Below are positions 7,062 through 15,171 of a stretch of DNA of 30,682 bases, one piece after another. Source of the DNA: CAZEGC01 sp964511635 (GTDB lineage: Bacteria > Patescibacteriota > Saccharimonadia > Saccharimonadales > Saccharimonadaceae); contig CAZEGC010000009.1 of the NCBI GenBank assembly GCA_964511635.1, forward strand, positions 1-30,682, in the 5' to 3' direction. The notes under the pieces were generated by a model that worked only from the letters and a program-made list of their open reading frames with translations, made no database searches and was not told the origin of the DNA. Every line of letters begins with the position of its first letter. Position 1 is the first letter of the stretch. Made by a program: the position numbers and the translations under genes.

Positions 7062-8690
7062 TACCTTGACGTTGCCATGTATGCCGAAGCCCTCGAGTAT
7101 AACGAGGCTTTCGACGAAGCGAGAGAAGCAGACGCTAAAGAGCTAATGGACAAGATTCAAAATGACCCCCAGCTTCGCAAGCTTAGCCTACTAGCAGAGC
7201 GAATTGCTCAGCTTCGAGCCGACGGTGCCGACCAAGAAACCATTTCATTAAAAGAAGACATCCTAGAAGGTATTCTCTTAAAGTATGCTGCCACTGAAAA
7301 CGCCGACCCACGAGCTATTGATGTTATTGTGGATTTGACCGGTAGTAGCGATAGTTCGGGTAACATTGTGAATCCTAACAATGGAGAGGATAAAAACGCT
7401 GCAAAAAAAGAAAAACTACAAGAATTAGGAAACTTTCTTCGTAACTTGGCAAGTGAATTTGAGGCGACCGCTAAAGCTGCTGCAGAAAGTGCTGCTCAAG
7501 AGCAGACTGTGTCGGATAGGGGTAAAACTCAAGCAGCTGAAGCGCAAGGGAACAGTGATGAGAGTGAGCAGGCGGGCGATAACCTCGATGTAGATTCTGA
7601 TACACCCGAGGTACTAGCAGATGACGGCACTCCAAATGTTCAAGGACAAGAGGCTGAAGCCGAGCAAACTTCAGGTGGTGATAAAGATCAAGAACCTCGC
7701 GGTAGAAAAATACTTAAAGGCGTAAAACCTTTCCTGAAAAATGATTTTACCGCCTTATCATGGGCAGTGCGAAGAACAGGTAAATGGCTAAAGGATAAAA
7801 CCAGGTATGCCGAAGGAAGACGCCAAGAAAGAGAAAATGCGCAGCAAGAAGCGGATCAAGATAGCGAACTTACCCTAGGAGCAGTTGTCGAAAGTCAATC
7901 TCAGAATGTACGCCTAGTCCCTAATTCGAATGAGCAGCCTGGAGATTCGAACGAACAAGGAGTTCGTAGTGCTGAACTTGAACCCATTTCACTCGACATA
8001 GGTACTATAAGTGTCCCTGCTGCTTATCGCGGTGAAGGGGGAGAAGAAGAGGGGACTTCAAGCGAGGACTACTTAATTACCGATAGGGAAAACGGCATCT
8101 TTGTCGTTGCTGACGGCATGGGCGGCTATAGCAATGGTGATATTGCGGCTCGCGTGGGGGCGCAAGCTGGACACACGGCTCTAGAGGATCTTGAATTTCA
8201 TAACCTTGAGCAGGTGAATAAAGGTATGCGTGGGGCGCTAAATGAAGCGCGAATCGCGGTCAGGGACAATGGTGAAGGTGGTGCTGCTGTAGCAACTTTT
8301 GTTAAGTTGTTCGAGTCCGAAGACGACCCTAATAGCCTCATAATGGCGGTAGCTCACGCTGGTGACACACGGCTCATTGCATATACACCAGACGGCGAGA
8401 TTATGAGTATTACCGAAGATCAGTCAACTGGTCACTTCGTCTCGAATAGTTTGGGCATGGACACGGTTGATGGGCGGAGGGACCACATTGTCGTTGCTAG
8501 TGTTCCGCGTGGTGCCAAGCTCCTCCTTTGTTCGGACGGGATAACTGGTGATTATGAGCCTCAATTCTTTACTGATGAGGAGTTTCAGGATGTATTCAGT
8601 CAATCTACAGCCCAAGCCTCTGCGGAGCGCGCGCTAAGGTTGAGCAGGAAAATAGACGACAAAACCGCCATCGTTATAAATGTACAGTAG
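6853..8690 (+). CDS. PP2C-type protein phosphatase with paralogous N-terminal domain (contains assembly gap)
   Basis: The visible parts make one gene. The start ATG 6853, behind GTGAGG, and the first 54 bases match the paralogue at 8851. After the gap the reading frame runs to 8690. With the 100 N taken literally the frame breaks, but with the 179 bp seen in the paralogue it is intact and encodes about 638 residues. The N-terminal ~190 residues are acidic and helical and align with the paralogue (shared DVIVD, YNEAFDE/ANEAYDA). An Ala/Glu/Gln-rich linker follows. The last ~230 residues are a PP2C Ser/Thr phosphatase domain: SSEDYL, VVADGMGGYSNGD, HAGDTRL, CSDGITGD and DDKTAIV supply the metal-binding Asp residues. 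It probably removes phosphate from Ser/Thr of proteins. No membrane segment is seen. No Ser/Thr kinase gene lies in the window. The next gene is its membrane-bound paralogue. Confidence 0.85.
6907..7006. other. Assembly gap (100 N)
   Basis: One hundred N, a common placeholder length for gaps of unknown size. Both flanks are identical to the second paralogue, where the same interval is 179 bp. The contigs therefore ended inside a repeat, and the apparent frame break is an artefact. Confidence 0.97.
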
Positions 8691-8708
8691 GCAGCGTAAA
8701 CTAATTTC

Positions 8709-8740
8709 GCAAAAAGTCGGTACTAAACCGGCTTTTTGTA
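8709..8740 (+). terminator. Terminator after PP2C gene
   Basis: AAAAAGTCGGT / ACCGGCTTTTT, with one G-U pair and a short ACTAA-type loop, ends in a T-run 18 bases after the stop codon. Confidence 0.85.
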
Positions 8741-8766
8741 TTACTAGCAATAAACTGTCATAATGC

Positions 8767-8795
8767 TTGCATTAATTAAGTAAATGTGCTAGTAT
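8767..8795 (+). promoter_or_regulatory. Promoter of the membrane paralogue
   Basis: TTGCAT (8767-8772), 17 bp, TAGTAT (8790-8795), with TGC before the -10 (extended -10). The layout matches the promoter of the upstream paralogue. Confidence 0.75.
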
Positions 8796-8850
8796 ATACA
8801 TAGTTAAATAATAAAAACAAAAAACAAATCAAATTATGGAGAATAATCCT

Positions 8851-9138
8851 ATGGAAAACCCAATCTCAACCCGCCGCGCTAACTTCGAAGACAACAAGCA
8901 GAAGCATGAAGCAGATGCTTACTTTCAGTCTCTCATTGGTGATGCCGGTGCAGAAGGCTTTGAAGCTGAAGACTTGAAGCGTCTTGAAGAGGCAGATGCT
9001 TACGACAAGCACCTAGCAATGCTAGCAGAGCGTCAAGAAGAGGATGAACAACAAAACCAGTATGACCTAAAGGGGACTGACATTGCCAACAAAACCCTTG
9101 ACCGTGTTCTAGATCGTTACGATAGTGGTGAGCTTGAA
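8851..9138 (+). repeat. Shared 5' module, copy 2 (288 bp)
   Basis: The complete version of the module. Its first 54 and last 55 bases are identical to the two flanks of the N gap at 6907-7006. It starts at the ATG and ends within codon 96. Upstream sequences differ between the two copies, so the identity is confined to coding sequence. Confidence 0.88.
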
Positions 9139-10170
9139 AGCACTGTTGACCGTGCTCACGTCGAAGCTTTTGAGGCAAATGAAGCCTATGACGCCAAACA
9201 GGAAAAGTCTGCAGAAGAACTGCAGTCTAAGCTGAAAAATGACCCTAGGCTTCGACGCATGATGATGATGGCTAATGATATTGCTAGATTACGTACTAGT
9301 GGAGCTACAGAGCAGGCCATAAAGGATAAAGAAGACAAATTGAACGAACTTTTAGTTGATTACTCTGAAGTATCAGATGCTGATATGCGGGCTGTTGACG
9401 TGATTGTTGACGCGACTGATGAAACTTTGCAGCCGACTAGCAGTAAGCGTGAGTTAGGCTCTGGCGCAGAAGATGATAGCGGTGAGCCATCCCCGGGCAC
9501 AGCAGATACTCCTGGTGACGCACCAGTTTACGGCCCTCATGTTGATGAGATAACTGCCCCCACATCCGATGATGCACCAGTATACGGCCCTCACGTTAGT
9601 GAGCGGCTGGACCAAGACGATGATGAGCCACAAAGAAAGTTGCTAAGTGAAAGATTTAGCTTAAGTGATTGGCGTAAAAGACGAGCAGAAAAGCGTAATC
9701 GTAGCAATGAAGAGCTAGCTGGACGTAAGAAGGCGGTCGCAGTTCTGGGGGCTTTTGCTGTATTGGCCGCAGGAGCAACTTTGTTTGCAATTAATAGTGG
9801 CGGCGAAGATGGTAGAGATGGGTCTGATCGAGACCCGGACCGGCAGGAACAAGCAGAGGGCGACAATTCGGGAGATAATGACGGTGATGGTGTTGAAGGT
9901 GGCGGAGAGGGTTCTGGCGACGGTAATCCAGAAGCGGGCCTCGAACAGTACGTCGATGCATTCAATATCCCAGATGGTGGTGGCGGTGAGCGTCTGATGA
10001 ATGAACTTGGTGTAAGTGTCAGCGAGTGGTATGGCATGGAAGACGAGCTACTTAATAAATTCCCAAATGATTTTTACCGCATGAATGACGGGCATGTTGG
10101 TATTGCTCGACCCGGCAGCTTGCCTACGGAAGTTCAGCAGTTTATCGCAGATCGCACCAGCCTCAGCTAG
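8851..10170 (+). CDS. Membrane-anchored paralogue of the PP2C protein, function unknown
   Basis: The 439-residue protein shares its N-terminal ~195 residues with the gene at 6853 (first ~96 encoded by near-identical DNA, then clear but weaker similarity up to AVDVIVDATDE). The middle holds two copies of DAPVYGPHV, encoded at 9517-9543 and 9571-9597, 18 residues apart. A basic stretch (RKRRAEKRNR) precedes one membrane segment (KKAVAVLGAFAVLAAGATLF, encoded around 9730-9790). A Gly/Asp-rich linker and a C-terminal ~90-residue domain (LNKFPNDFYRMNDGHVGIA) follow. The basic residues before the membrane segment suggest that the shared domain is cytoplasmic and the C-terminal domain is outside. 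The start at 8851 has TATGGAGA 9 bases upstream; ATG 8836 would overlap that site. The function is not recognised. It could be a partner or target of the neighbouring phosphatase, which is inference. Confidence 0.78.
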   Translation: MENPISTRRANFEDNKQKHEADAYFQSLIGDAGAEGFEAEDLKRLEEADAYDKHLAMLAERQEEDEQQNQYDLKGTDIANKTLDRVLDRYDSGELESTVDRAHVEAFEANEAYDAKQEKSAEELQSKLKNDPRLRRMMMMANDIARLRTSGATEQAIKDKEDKLNELLVDYSEVSDADMRAVDVIVDATDETLQPTSSKRELGSGAEDDSGEPSPGTADTPGDAPVYGPHVDEITAPTSDDAPVYGPHVSERLDQDDDEPQRKLLSERFSLSDWRKRRAEKRNRSNEELAGRKKAVAVLGAFAVLAAGATLFAINSGGEDGRDGSDRDPDRQEQAEGDNSGDNDGDGVEGGGEGSGDGNPEAGLEQYVDAFNIPDGGGGERLMNELGVSVSEWYGMEDELLNKFPNDFYRMNDGHVGIARPGSLPTEVQQFIADRTSLS

Positions 10171-10189
10171 TGTCGTGGTATTATAGAAA

Positions 10190-10195
10190 TATAAT
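10190..10195 (+). promoter_or_regulatory. -10 box for the 142-residue protein gene
   Basis: A consensus TATAAT 32 bases before the ATG at 10228, with no clear -35. The ribosome binding site GGCAGGAG lies in the resulting leader. Confidence 0.5.
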
Positions 10196-10227
10196 TAACT
10201 ACCACAACTAAGCAGGCAGGAGACTAC

Positions 10228-10656
10228 ATGTTTCAATTAGACGATAAATTCTTAGCAGACGTAGGGCTGCAGAATATGCCAGAAAATGAAAAAGAACCGT
10301 TTCTGCAGCATATTTACGAGCAGCTAGAGCAGCGGGTAGGCGTCAAACTATCAGAAGGCCTCACCGACGCCCAGCTAGAAGAGTTTGAAAGAATTACTGA
10401 TCGCGATCAGAAAACGGTTGATGGTTGGTTGGCAATGTTTGTGCCTGACTACATGAATGATGATATGTATAAGCGCATGCAGGAAGCTACTAAAATGAAT
10501 GCGGATGATCTCAACCTAAAGGCTGAGTTTGCTGCTACGAAATGGCTAGAAGTGAACCGTCCCGACTATCGTCAAGTTGTAGCCGAAGTGCTAACAGAGC
10601 TTAAAAAAGAAATCTCTAGTAACGCCGATAAGATCCTGAATAGTCAAAGTCAATAA
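10228..10656 (+). CDS. Small acidic helical protein, DUF5663-like
   Basis: This 142-residue protein is mostly helical and acidic. The opening pattern FLADVGLQNMPENEKEP, with QHIYEQLEQRVG and LTDAQLEEFE, resembles a short CPR domain that I believe is catalogued as DUF5663 and is of unknown function. The C-terminal half (from about residue 75) may repeat the theme of paired helices. There is no membrane segment, cysteine or recognisable active site. GGCAGGAG before the ATG fixes the start at 10228. It follows the membrane paralogue in the same direction, but has its own -10 box. The DUF name is from memory and should be treated as tentative. Confidence 0.68.
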   Translation: MFQLDDKFLADVGLQNMPENEKEPFLQHIYEQLEQRVGVKLSEGLTDAQLEEFERITDRDQKTVDGWLAMFVPDYMNDDMYKRMQEATKMNADDLNLKAEFAATKWLEVNRPDYRQVVAEVLTELKKEISSNADKILNSQSQ

Positions 10657-10683
10657 AATTTCCTCAGGCTAACTAGGAAGTCG

Positions 10684-11571
10684 CTAGCGTACGTAACCGT
10701 TTATAAAATCTCGGGCAGTCATGCGGCGACCACTGGGGCCTATGAGCTCATCAATGCAGAGGTAGGCGCCGTCCTGACATAGAAAGTCTAGCGCCGTCCT
10801 GGCGTGGCGTGAAACGTGGGCTTTAGTGATAATACGGCTTTGACCGTACAAATATAGCCGGCTTTTCGGGTAGGTTAGGTGGGCGCGGATTTTTCTCTCG
10901 CACTCGAACGCACCCATTGTCTTGGGGTTTAGTTCCGAGTCATTTTTCGTAAGGAGTTGGCAATAGGTGGCCTGCGTGTGGTCTTGTTCGGTTGGTTTTA
11001 TTTTGCCATTTAATATATCTGGCAGGGTTTTTGCGAGTAGTTTTGCACCCATCGCCCCTAGCTTGTCATGTAGTTCTGGTTGAGTTTCATGGTCTTGCAG
11101 TCGCAGCGCTTCCTGTGCGTACAATGGGCCAGCGTCCATGTCGGGTGATAGCTTCATTATTGATACACCAGTCGTCTTATCGCCGTTTTTTATCGCCGCT
11201 TCAATAGGGGATGGACCTCGGTAGTGAGGGAGCAGTGATGGATGGACGTTAATGATCCCAGGAGTGAATAAGTCAATTATAGATTTCGGGATAATACGGC
11301 CGTAACTAACTAGGACGCCGGCAGGGTTGTCTAAATTGCTAATGTCATCTTCTATGTCGCCTAGGTTTTCTGGCTGCCAGACAGGTATGCCGCGCTCCGT
11401 AGCGAAATCTTTTACCTTGGATGTGCTTAGGCGATGCCCGCGCCCTTTTTTGCTATCTGGCTTAGTGACAACCGCTACTACATTATAGCCAACATCTACC
11501 AGGTGTCGAAGTGATACGAGGCTGAAATCTTCAGTCCCAAAGAATACTAGAGTCTTTGATGTGCTTTTCAT
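10684..11571 (-). CDS. fmt: Methionyl-tRNA formyltransferase
   Basis: The 295-residue enzyme transfers a formyl group from 10-formyl-tetrahydrofolate to Met-tRNA of the initiator. The N-terminal domain has FFGTEDFS (10-17) and the catalytic set N108 and H110 in INVHPSLLPHYRG, with the Asp of SPDMDAGPL (about 144-146). The C-terminal ~90 residues fit the tRNA-binding OB domain. The length is close to that of E. coli Fmt (315). The start overlaps the end of def by 41 bases, and no ribosome binding site is evident, so translation is probably coupled to def. The pair forms the usual formylation/deformylation unit behind priA. Confidence 0.94.
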   Translation of the reverse strand: MKSTSKTLVFFGTEDFSLVSLRHLVDVGYNVVAVVTKPDSKKGRGHRLSTSKVKDFATERGIPVWQPENLGDIEDDISNLDNPAGVLVSYGRIIPKSIIDLFTPGIINVHPSLLPHYRGPSPIEAAIKNGDKTTGVSIMKLSPDMDAGPLYAQEALRLQDHETQPELHDKLGAMGAKLLAKTLPDILNGKIKPTEQDHTQATYCQLLTKNDSELNPKTMGAFECERKIRAHLTYPKSRLYLYGQSRIITKAHVSRHARTALDFLCQDGAYLCIDELIGPSGRRMTARDFINGYVR

Positions 11572-12106
11572 AATTTAATGGTTGCAGTTCGCCTTTCTCG
11601 TCGAGTGTATAGAATGCTGATTCATCATCTTTGATATGGTCAATGAACAAAATTCCGTTGGTGTGATCAATTTCGTGTTGGATGACGCGTGCTAGGAAGC
11701 CTTCGGCCTTGAACCTTACTTCGTTGCCATCGACATCAAGCGCCTTTACGCGGATTTTAGAATGGCGGGGAACCTTACCATAAACTTTGCTAACACTCAG
11801 GCAGCCCTCAAAGTCTTCTATTACTTCGCCTTCGTACTTAACGATCTCTGGGTTTACTAGGGTTGTAAATTGTCTAGCTTTCTTATCTTCGAAATCGCTC
11901 CGGACGATAACAGCTCGCTGCATGCGGTCAATCTGAACGGCGGCAAGCGCAGCGCTGATTTCATGTGGGCGCGAATCTTCCCAGTCCAAAGCTGCACTGG
12001 TCATATCATCGACTAGTTGACGGGTTTCATCAGTGATTACATGGATTCGATCAGACTTTTGCCGTAAGTGAGCATTTGGCAGGGTGATGATGTTTTCTTT
12101 TTTCAT
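11531..12106 (-). CDS. def: Peptide deformylase
   Basis: The 191-residue enzyme removes the formyl group from nascent proteins. Motif 2 EGCLSV (100-105, metal ligand C102) and motif 3 HEIDH (144-148, two His ligands and the catalytic Glu) are intact. Motif 1, normally GxGLAAPQ, reads SAALAAVQ (51-58): the Gln is kept, but both Gly and the Pro are replaced. The gene is followed by fmt with a 41-base overlap. ATG 12106 lies 8 bases after the extended -10 TGCTATACT and has no ribosome binding site, so the transcript is probably leaderless. Activity is likely, because all metal ligands are present. Confidence 0.92.
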   Translation of the reverse strand: MKKENIITLPNAHLRQKSDRIHVITDETRQLVDDMTSAALDWEDSRPHEISAALAAVQIDRMQRAVIVRSDFEDKKARQFTTLVNPEIVKYEGEVIEDFEGCLSVSKVYGKVPRHSKIRVKALDVDGNEVRFKAEGFLARVIQHEIDHTNGILFIDHIKDDESAFYTLDEKGELQPLNYEKHIKDSSILWD

Positions 12107-12114
12107 TACTAATT

Positions 12115-12123
12115 AGTATAGCA
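12115..12123 (-). promoter_or_regulatory. Extended -10 promoter of def-fmt
   Basis: On the minus strand, TGC plus TATACT (12120 to 12115) lies 8 bases before the def ATG. No good -35 is seen. It sits in the 59-bp gap between priA and def. Confidence 0.65.
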
Positions 12124-12165
12124 AACGTAGGCTATTTTTATGATCATACGCAGCTTCTCGTCATT

Positions 12166-14106
12166 TTAAAGCAGACTAGTAGGGTCAAGCTCAAACTGCC
12201 AGTGCGCAGCTGGTAGGTGTTCTAACACCTTAATTAGCTGCTGCCTTTTTGGGCTTTTTATAATCAGTTGCCAGCGGTATGTGTCATGTTGGCGTTCGTA
12301 GAATGCTGGGGCTGGTCCAAGAATTTGAATGTCGGGTATGTTAGTGCTGCGGAGTGTTGATGCTAGCTTACGTGCATTATTTATAGCAGTACTCTCTGTT
12401 TTATATACATTGGTGAGCTTTAAAAGGTACGAAAATGGCGGAAAGTTGCTATGTTTTCGTTCTGCTAGCGCGTACTGATAAAAGCCGCCATAGTCCTGGT
12501 TCATGCCAAATGTAACGCTCGGATGTGAGGGCTGGTAGCTTTGAGCCACTACAGTTGTCGGGTGCTTAGACCGTCCAACTCGTCCTAGAACTTGAGCGAG
12601 CAGCTGAAAGGTTCGCTCACTGGAGCCATAGTCTGGCAGGCTTAGGCCAGCATCAGCCTGTACAACCCCAACAGTGCGCAGTTCGGGTAGGTCTAAACCC
12701 TTTGCTAGCACCTGGGTGCCAATGGCGATATCGATAGAGCCTTTGTACAGCTCGCTGTAGCGCGCTTCGACACTATCGTGCCTGGCAGTGTCAGCATCAA
12801 AACGTACGATGGTTTTGTCTGAAAAAATTTTACGCAGCTCACTTTCTATTACCTTTGTGCCGATACCTTTATGAATGATGTCGGCTTCATGGCACTCGGG
12901 GCACGAGGAGGGTATGCTGCCATGTAATCCGCAAATATGGCACATCATTTGGTGGGTGTCAGTATGCAGGGTCAGGGGAACAAAGCAGCGCGGGCAGCCG
13001 GCTATCCAGCCGCAGTTTTCACATAGAGTAGTACTGGCGCTACCGCGACGGTTATGGAATATCAAGCACTGCTTGCCAGATTCTAGGGTTATGGACATTT
13101 CCTGCAATAGGCTATCTGACAAAAAACGGTGCTTTTTGAAGTTGGATCGTTTTGTCATGTCGATGAGTATTACGGTCGGCTTAACAGTGTCTTTTCGAGC
13201 CGAAGTATCTAGGGCCAAAATCTTACCATTGGTCGATTTTGACAGGTAGTAGTCGGTGATGCTGGGAGTGGCGCTGCCCAGCACAACTGGCGCACTGTGG
13301 AATCTCCCTAGCATTGTTGCTGCGCGTATTGCCGAGTAGCGCGGCGACTGCTCTTGCTTGAAGCTCGGCTCATGCGCTTCGTCTACTACAATTAGTCCGA
13401 CATCCTTTAAAGGTAAAAAGAGTGCCGAGCGGGGACCTATTGCGACGCGAGGCTTACTAGATTCTAGTGCTTGCTGCCACGTGACGTGGCGCTGGGCTTC
13501 AGTTTGGCGCGAATGAGTTAGGATAATATCTGTAAAATGATGTGAAAATTCATCTACCAGTTGGGAGGTTAGGGCAATTTCAGGCACCAATAAAATGACT
13601 GATTTACCACGGGCTAGGACGGTCTTGGCGGACTCTATATAGACGGCAGTTTTACCGGAACCAGTGATGCCATGAAGCAGTATCGTGCTGGACTGGCTGG
13701 CAGTAACAGTAGTGACAGCTTGCCGTTGTTTGTTATTGAGTACAATATTTGTTCGCTCACGCGAAACAGGATTTCGCTGTAATTTTTGTGTTCGTCGTTT
13801 TTTTTGCATACCTTTTGGGAGGATAGTTTGCAAAACAGTGGCTAGTGGGGTGACGTAGTATTCTGACAGCCAATCAGCCAGCCGAATTAGGCTAGCAGGC
13901 AGCGGGGTAGGTATTAGTACTTTATCAATTGGCCTGGTGTCAAAATTTGGTTTTTCAGCACGTCTAAAGACAACTCCAATTACACTTTTTTTACCAAGTG
14001 GCACTGATACAATCTGCCCAATAGACAGGTCCTCACGCGAGTGATAGGTGAACGTATCGCTACCCGCGCGGGCAATTTGGTTTGGGGCAACCTCGTAGTA
14101 GTGCAT
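12166..14106 (-). CDS. priA: Primosomal replication-restart helicase PriA
   Basis: The 646-residue superfamily 2 helicase reloads the replisome at stalled forks. Motifs in order: an N-terminal DNA-binding domain opening with YYEVAPNQIA, Walker A GITGSGKT, DEAH in VVDEAHEPS, GSATPS, eight cysteines in CxxC pairs (CENC, CPRC, CHIC, CPEC) for two zinc ions, and GTQVLAKGLDLP. The length is somewhat below E. coli PriA (732). I chose ATG 14106 (MHYYEV) rather than 14115 because the TATAAT on the minus strand at 14119-14114 would overlap the earlier ATG, and leaves a 7-base gap to 14106 as in other leaderless starts here. It is divergent from the gene at 14137, and the two promoters overlap. Confidence 0.94.
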   Translation of the reverse strand: MHYYEVAPNQIARAGSDTFTYHSREDLSIGQIVSVPLGKKSVIGVVFRRAEKPNFDTRPIDKVLIPTPLPASLIRLADWLSEYYVTPLATVLQTILPKGMQKKRRTQKLQRNPVSRERTNIVLNNKQRQAVTTVTASQSSTILLHGITGSGKTAVYIESAKTVLARGKSVILLVPEIALTSQLVDEFSHHFTDIILTHSRQTEAQRHVTWQQALESSKPRVAIGPRSALFLPLKDVGLIVVDEAHEPSFKQEQSPRYSAIRAATMLGRFHSAPVVLGSATPSITDYYLSKSTNGKILALDTSARKDTVKPTVILIDMTKRSNFKKHRFLSDSLLQEMSITLESGKQCLIFHNRRGSASTTLCENCGWIAGCPRCFVPLTLHTDTHQMMCHICGLHGSIPSSCPECHEADIIHKGIGTKVIESELRKIFSDKTIVRFDADTARHDSVEARYSELYKGSIDIAIGTQVLAKGLDLPELRTVGVVQADAGLSLPDYGSSERTFQLLAQVLGRVGRSKHPTTVVAQSYQPSHPSVTFGMNQDYGGFYQYALAERKHSNFPPFSYLLKLTNVYKTESTAINNARKLASTLRSTNIPDIQILGPAPAFYERQHDTYRWQLIIKSPKRQQLIKVLEHLPAAHWQFELDPTSLL

Positions 14107-14129
14107 AATACTCATTATACTGCTAGACT
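14101..14129 (+). promoter_or_regulatory. Promoter of the PRTase-like gene
   Basis: GTGCAT (14101-14106), 17 bp, TAGACT (14124-14129) with TGC before it. The ATG at 14137 is only 7 bases after the -10, and no ribosome binding site exists. It overlaps the priA start on the other strand. Confidence 0.55.
14114..14119 (-). promoter_or_regulatory. -10 box of priA
   Basis: TATAAT on the minus strand, 7 bases before the preferred priA ATG at 14106. It lies inside the rightward promoter at 14101-14129, so the two transcripts probably compete. Confidence 0.55.
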
Positions 14130-14136
14130 AGTAGAT

Positions 14137-14793
14137 ATGTATTTTGAAAGCCGTGCCCAGGCTGGTCAGGCGCTCGCCGACCAGCTAGTAGAAAAGTATC
14201 GCTATGAAAATTGTGCAGTTATTGCGCTAAGTGATGGCGCGGTTTTGGTGGGCGAGCAAATTGCTGCCCGACTTCACTGCATCTTGACTATGCTTTTAGT
14301 CGAAGAAATTGAAGTTCCAGGCGAGGGGGTAAGCTTTGGGGCAGTATCTGAAAGCGGCAATTTCACGTATAACGGCATGTTTACTGCTGGCCAAATCGAA
14401 GGCTACGTTCAAGAGTTTCACGGCTACCTAGAAGAGCAAAAGCGAATAGCTTTTCAAAAGATTAATCGTTTGCTAGGTGATGGTGGATTAATCGACCATG
14501 ACATGCTGCGTGACCATACTATAATCTTAGTCTCAGACGGTATAGACAACGGTGCGTCGCTGGATGTGGCGGTGGACTTTTTAAAGCCAGTGCGGATAAA
14601 AAAATTAGTTATCGCGGCCCCTGTAGCTAGCATCCCTGCAGTTGATAAGCTTCACATTATGGCGGACGATCTACATATTTTAGATGTCAAAGCCAACTTC
14701 ATGGGAATTAATCATTACTACGATGATAATGACATTCCATCCCACGAAGATACAATTAAAAAAATTAATGAAATTGTACTAAATTGGCGCTAA
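14137..14793 (+). CDS. Phosphoribosyltransferase-like protein with altered PRPP loop
   Basis: The 218-residue protein follows the layout of the predicted phosphoribosyltransferases related to COG1926: an N-terminal part with VIALSDGAVLVGEQIA, a central insertion, then TIILVSDGIDNGASLDVAV (about 128-146) at the place of the PRPP-binding loop, and a C-terminal VIAAPVAS strand. The usual loop reads VDDGxATGAT; here the first Asp is Ser and TG is NG, so PRPP binding may be weakened or lost. I chose ATG 14137 because the 32 residues of the longer reading from 14041 would be coded across the priA start. The start is 7 bases after an extended -10 and appears leaderless. The role is unknown. Confidence 0.68.
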   Translation: MYFESRAQAGQALADQLVEKYRYENCAVIALSDGAVLVGEQIAARLHCILTMLLVEEIEVPGEGVSFGAVSESGNFTYNGMFTAGQIEGYVQEFHGYLEEQKRIAFQKINRLLGDGGLIDHDMLRDHTIILVSDGIDNGASLDVAVDFLKPVRIKKLVIAAPVASIPAVDKLHIMADDLHILDVKANFMGINHYYDDNDIPSHEDTIKKINEIVLNWR

Positions 14794-14799
14794 CGCAGC

Positions 14800-14828
14800 T
14801 TGAACTTACGTCTAAAAAAGTGTAGAAT
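14800..14828 (+). promoter_or_regulatory. Promoter of the winged-helix gene and recJ
   Basis: TTGAAC (14800-14805), 17 bp, TAGAAT (14823-14828). It gives a leader of about 35 bases that contains GGAAAGGAAGG. Confidence 0.72.
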
Positions 14829-14871
14829 AAAAAGCAACAGGAAATAGCGGAATAATCGGAAAGGAAGGCCT

Positions 14872-15171
14872 ATGTTAGACGTTTTTATTACATCGAGAGT
14901 GCGTAGAAAAATTGTAGTAGTATACGCAAAGTATCCAGATTTTCACACTCACGTTAGGGGCCTAGCTAAGCTGATAAAAGAAGACCCAGGCAACATTCAG
15001 CGCGAACTTAAACGGCTGGAAAAAGTTGGTTTTTTAAAAAGTGAAAAGCAGGGTAACACCAAGATTTATTCAACCAACAAACAGTTTGCTATTTTCAAAG
15101 AGCTGCAAGGGATTGTTATCAAGTCTCAGCAGCATTCTAGTCGCCCTAGGCGACCATCTGCCGAAGTATGA
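14872..15171 (+). CDS. Winged-helix DNA-binding protein
   Basis: The 99-residue basic protein consists mostly of one winged helix-turn-helix domain, about residues 8-80. The helix pair around HVRGLAKLIKEDPGNIQREL and the wing GFLKSEKQGNTKIYSTN match ArsR/MarR-like regulators. It has no cysteines or other sensor site. AGGAAGG before the ATG fixes the start. Its stop overlaps the recJ start as ATGA, so the two are co-translated. Such small wHTH proteins can be repressors of their own operon, but no clear palindrome is seen at the promoter. Confidence 0.75.
   Translation: MLDVFITSRVRRKIVVVYAKYPDFHTHVRGLAKLIKEDPGNIQRELKRLEKVGFLKSEKQGNTKIYSTNKQFAIFKELQGIVIKSQQHSSRPRRPSAEV

Noticed and set aside
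9591..10037. Minus-strand ORF opposite the membrane paralogue
   Set aside because: Ser/Pro low-complexity shadow of the Gly/Asp/Glu-rich linker coded on the plus strand.
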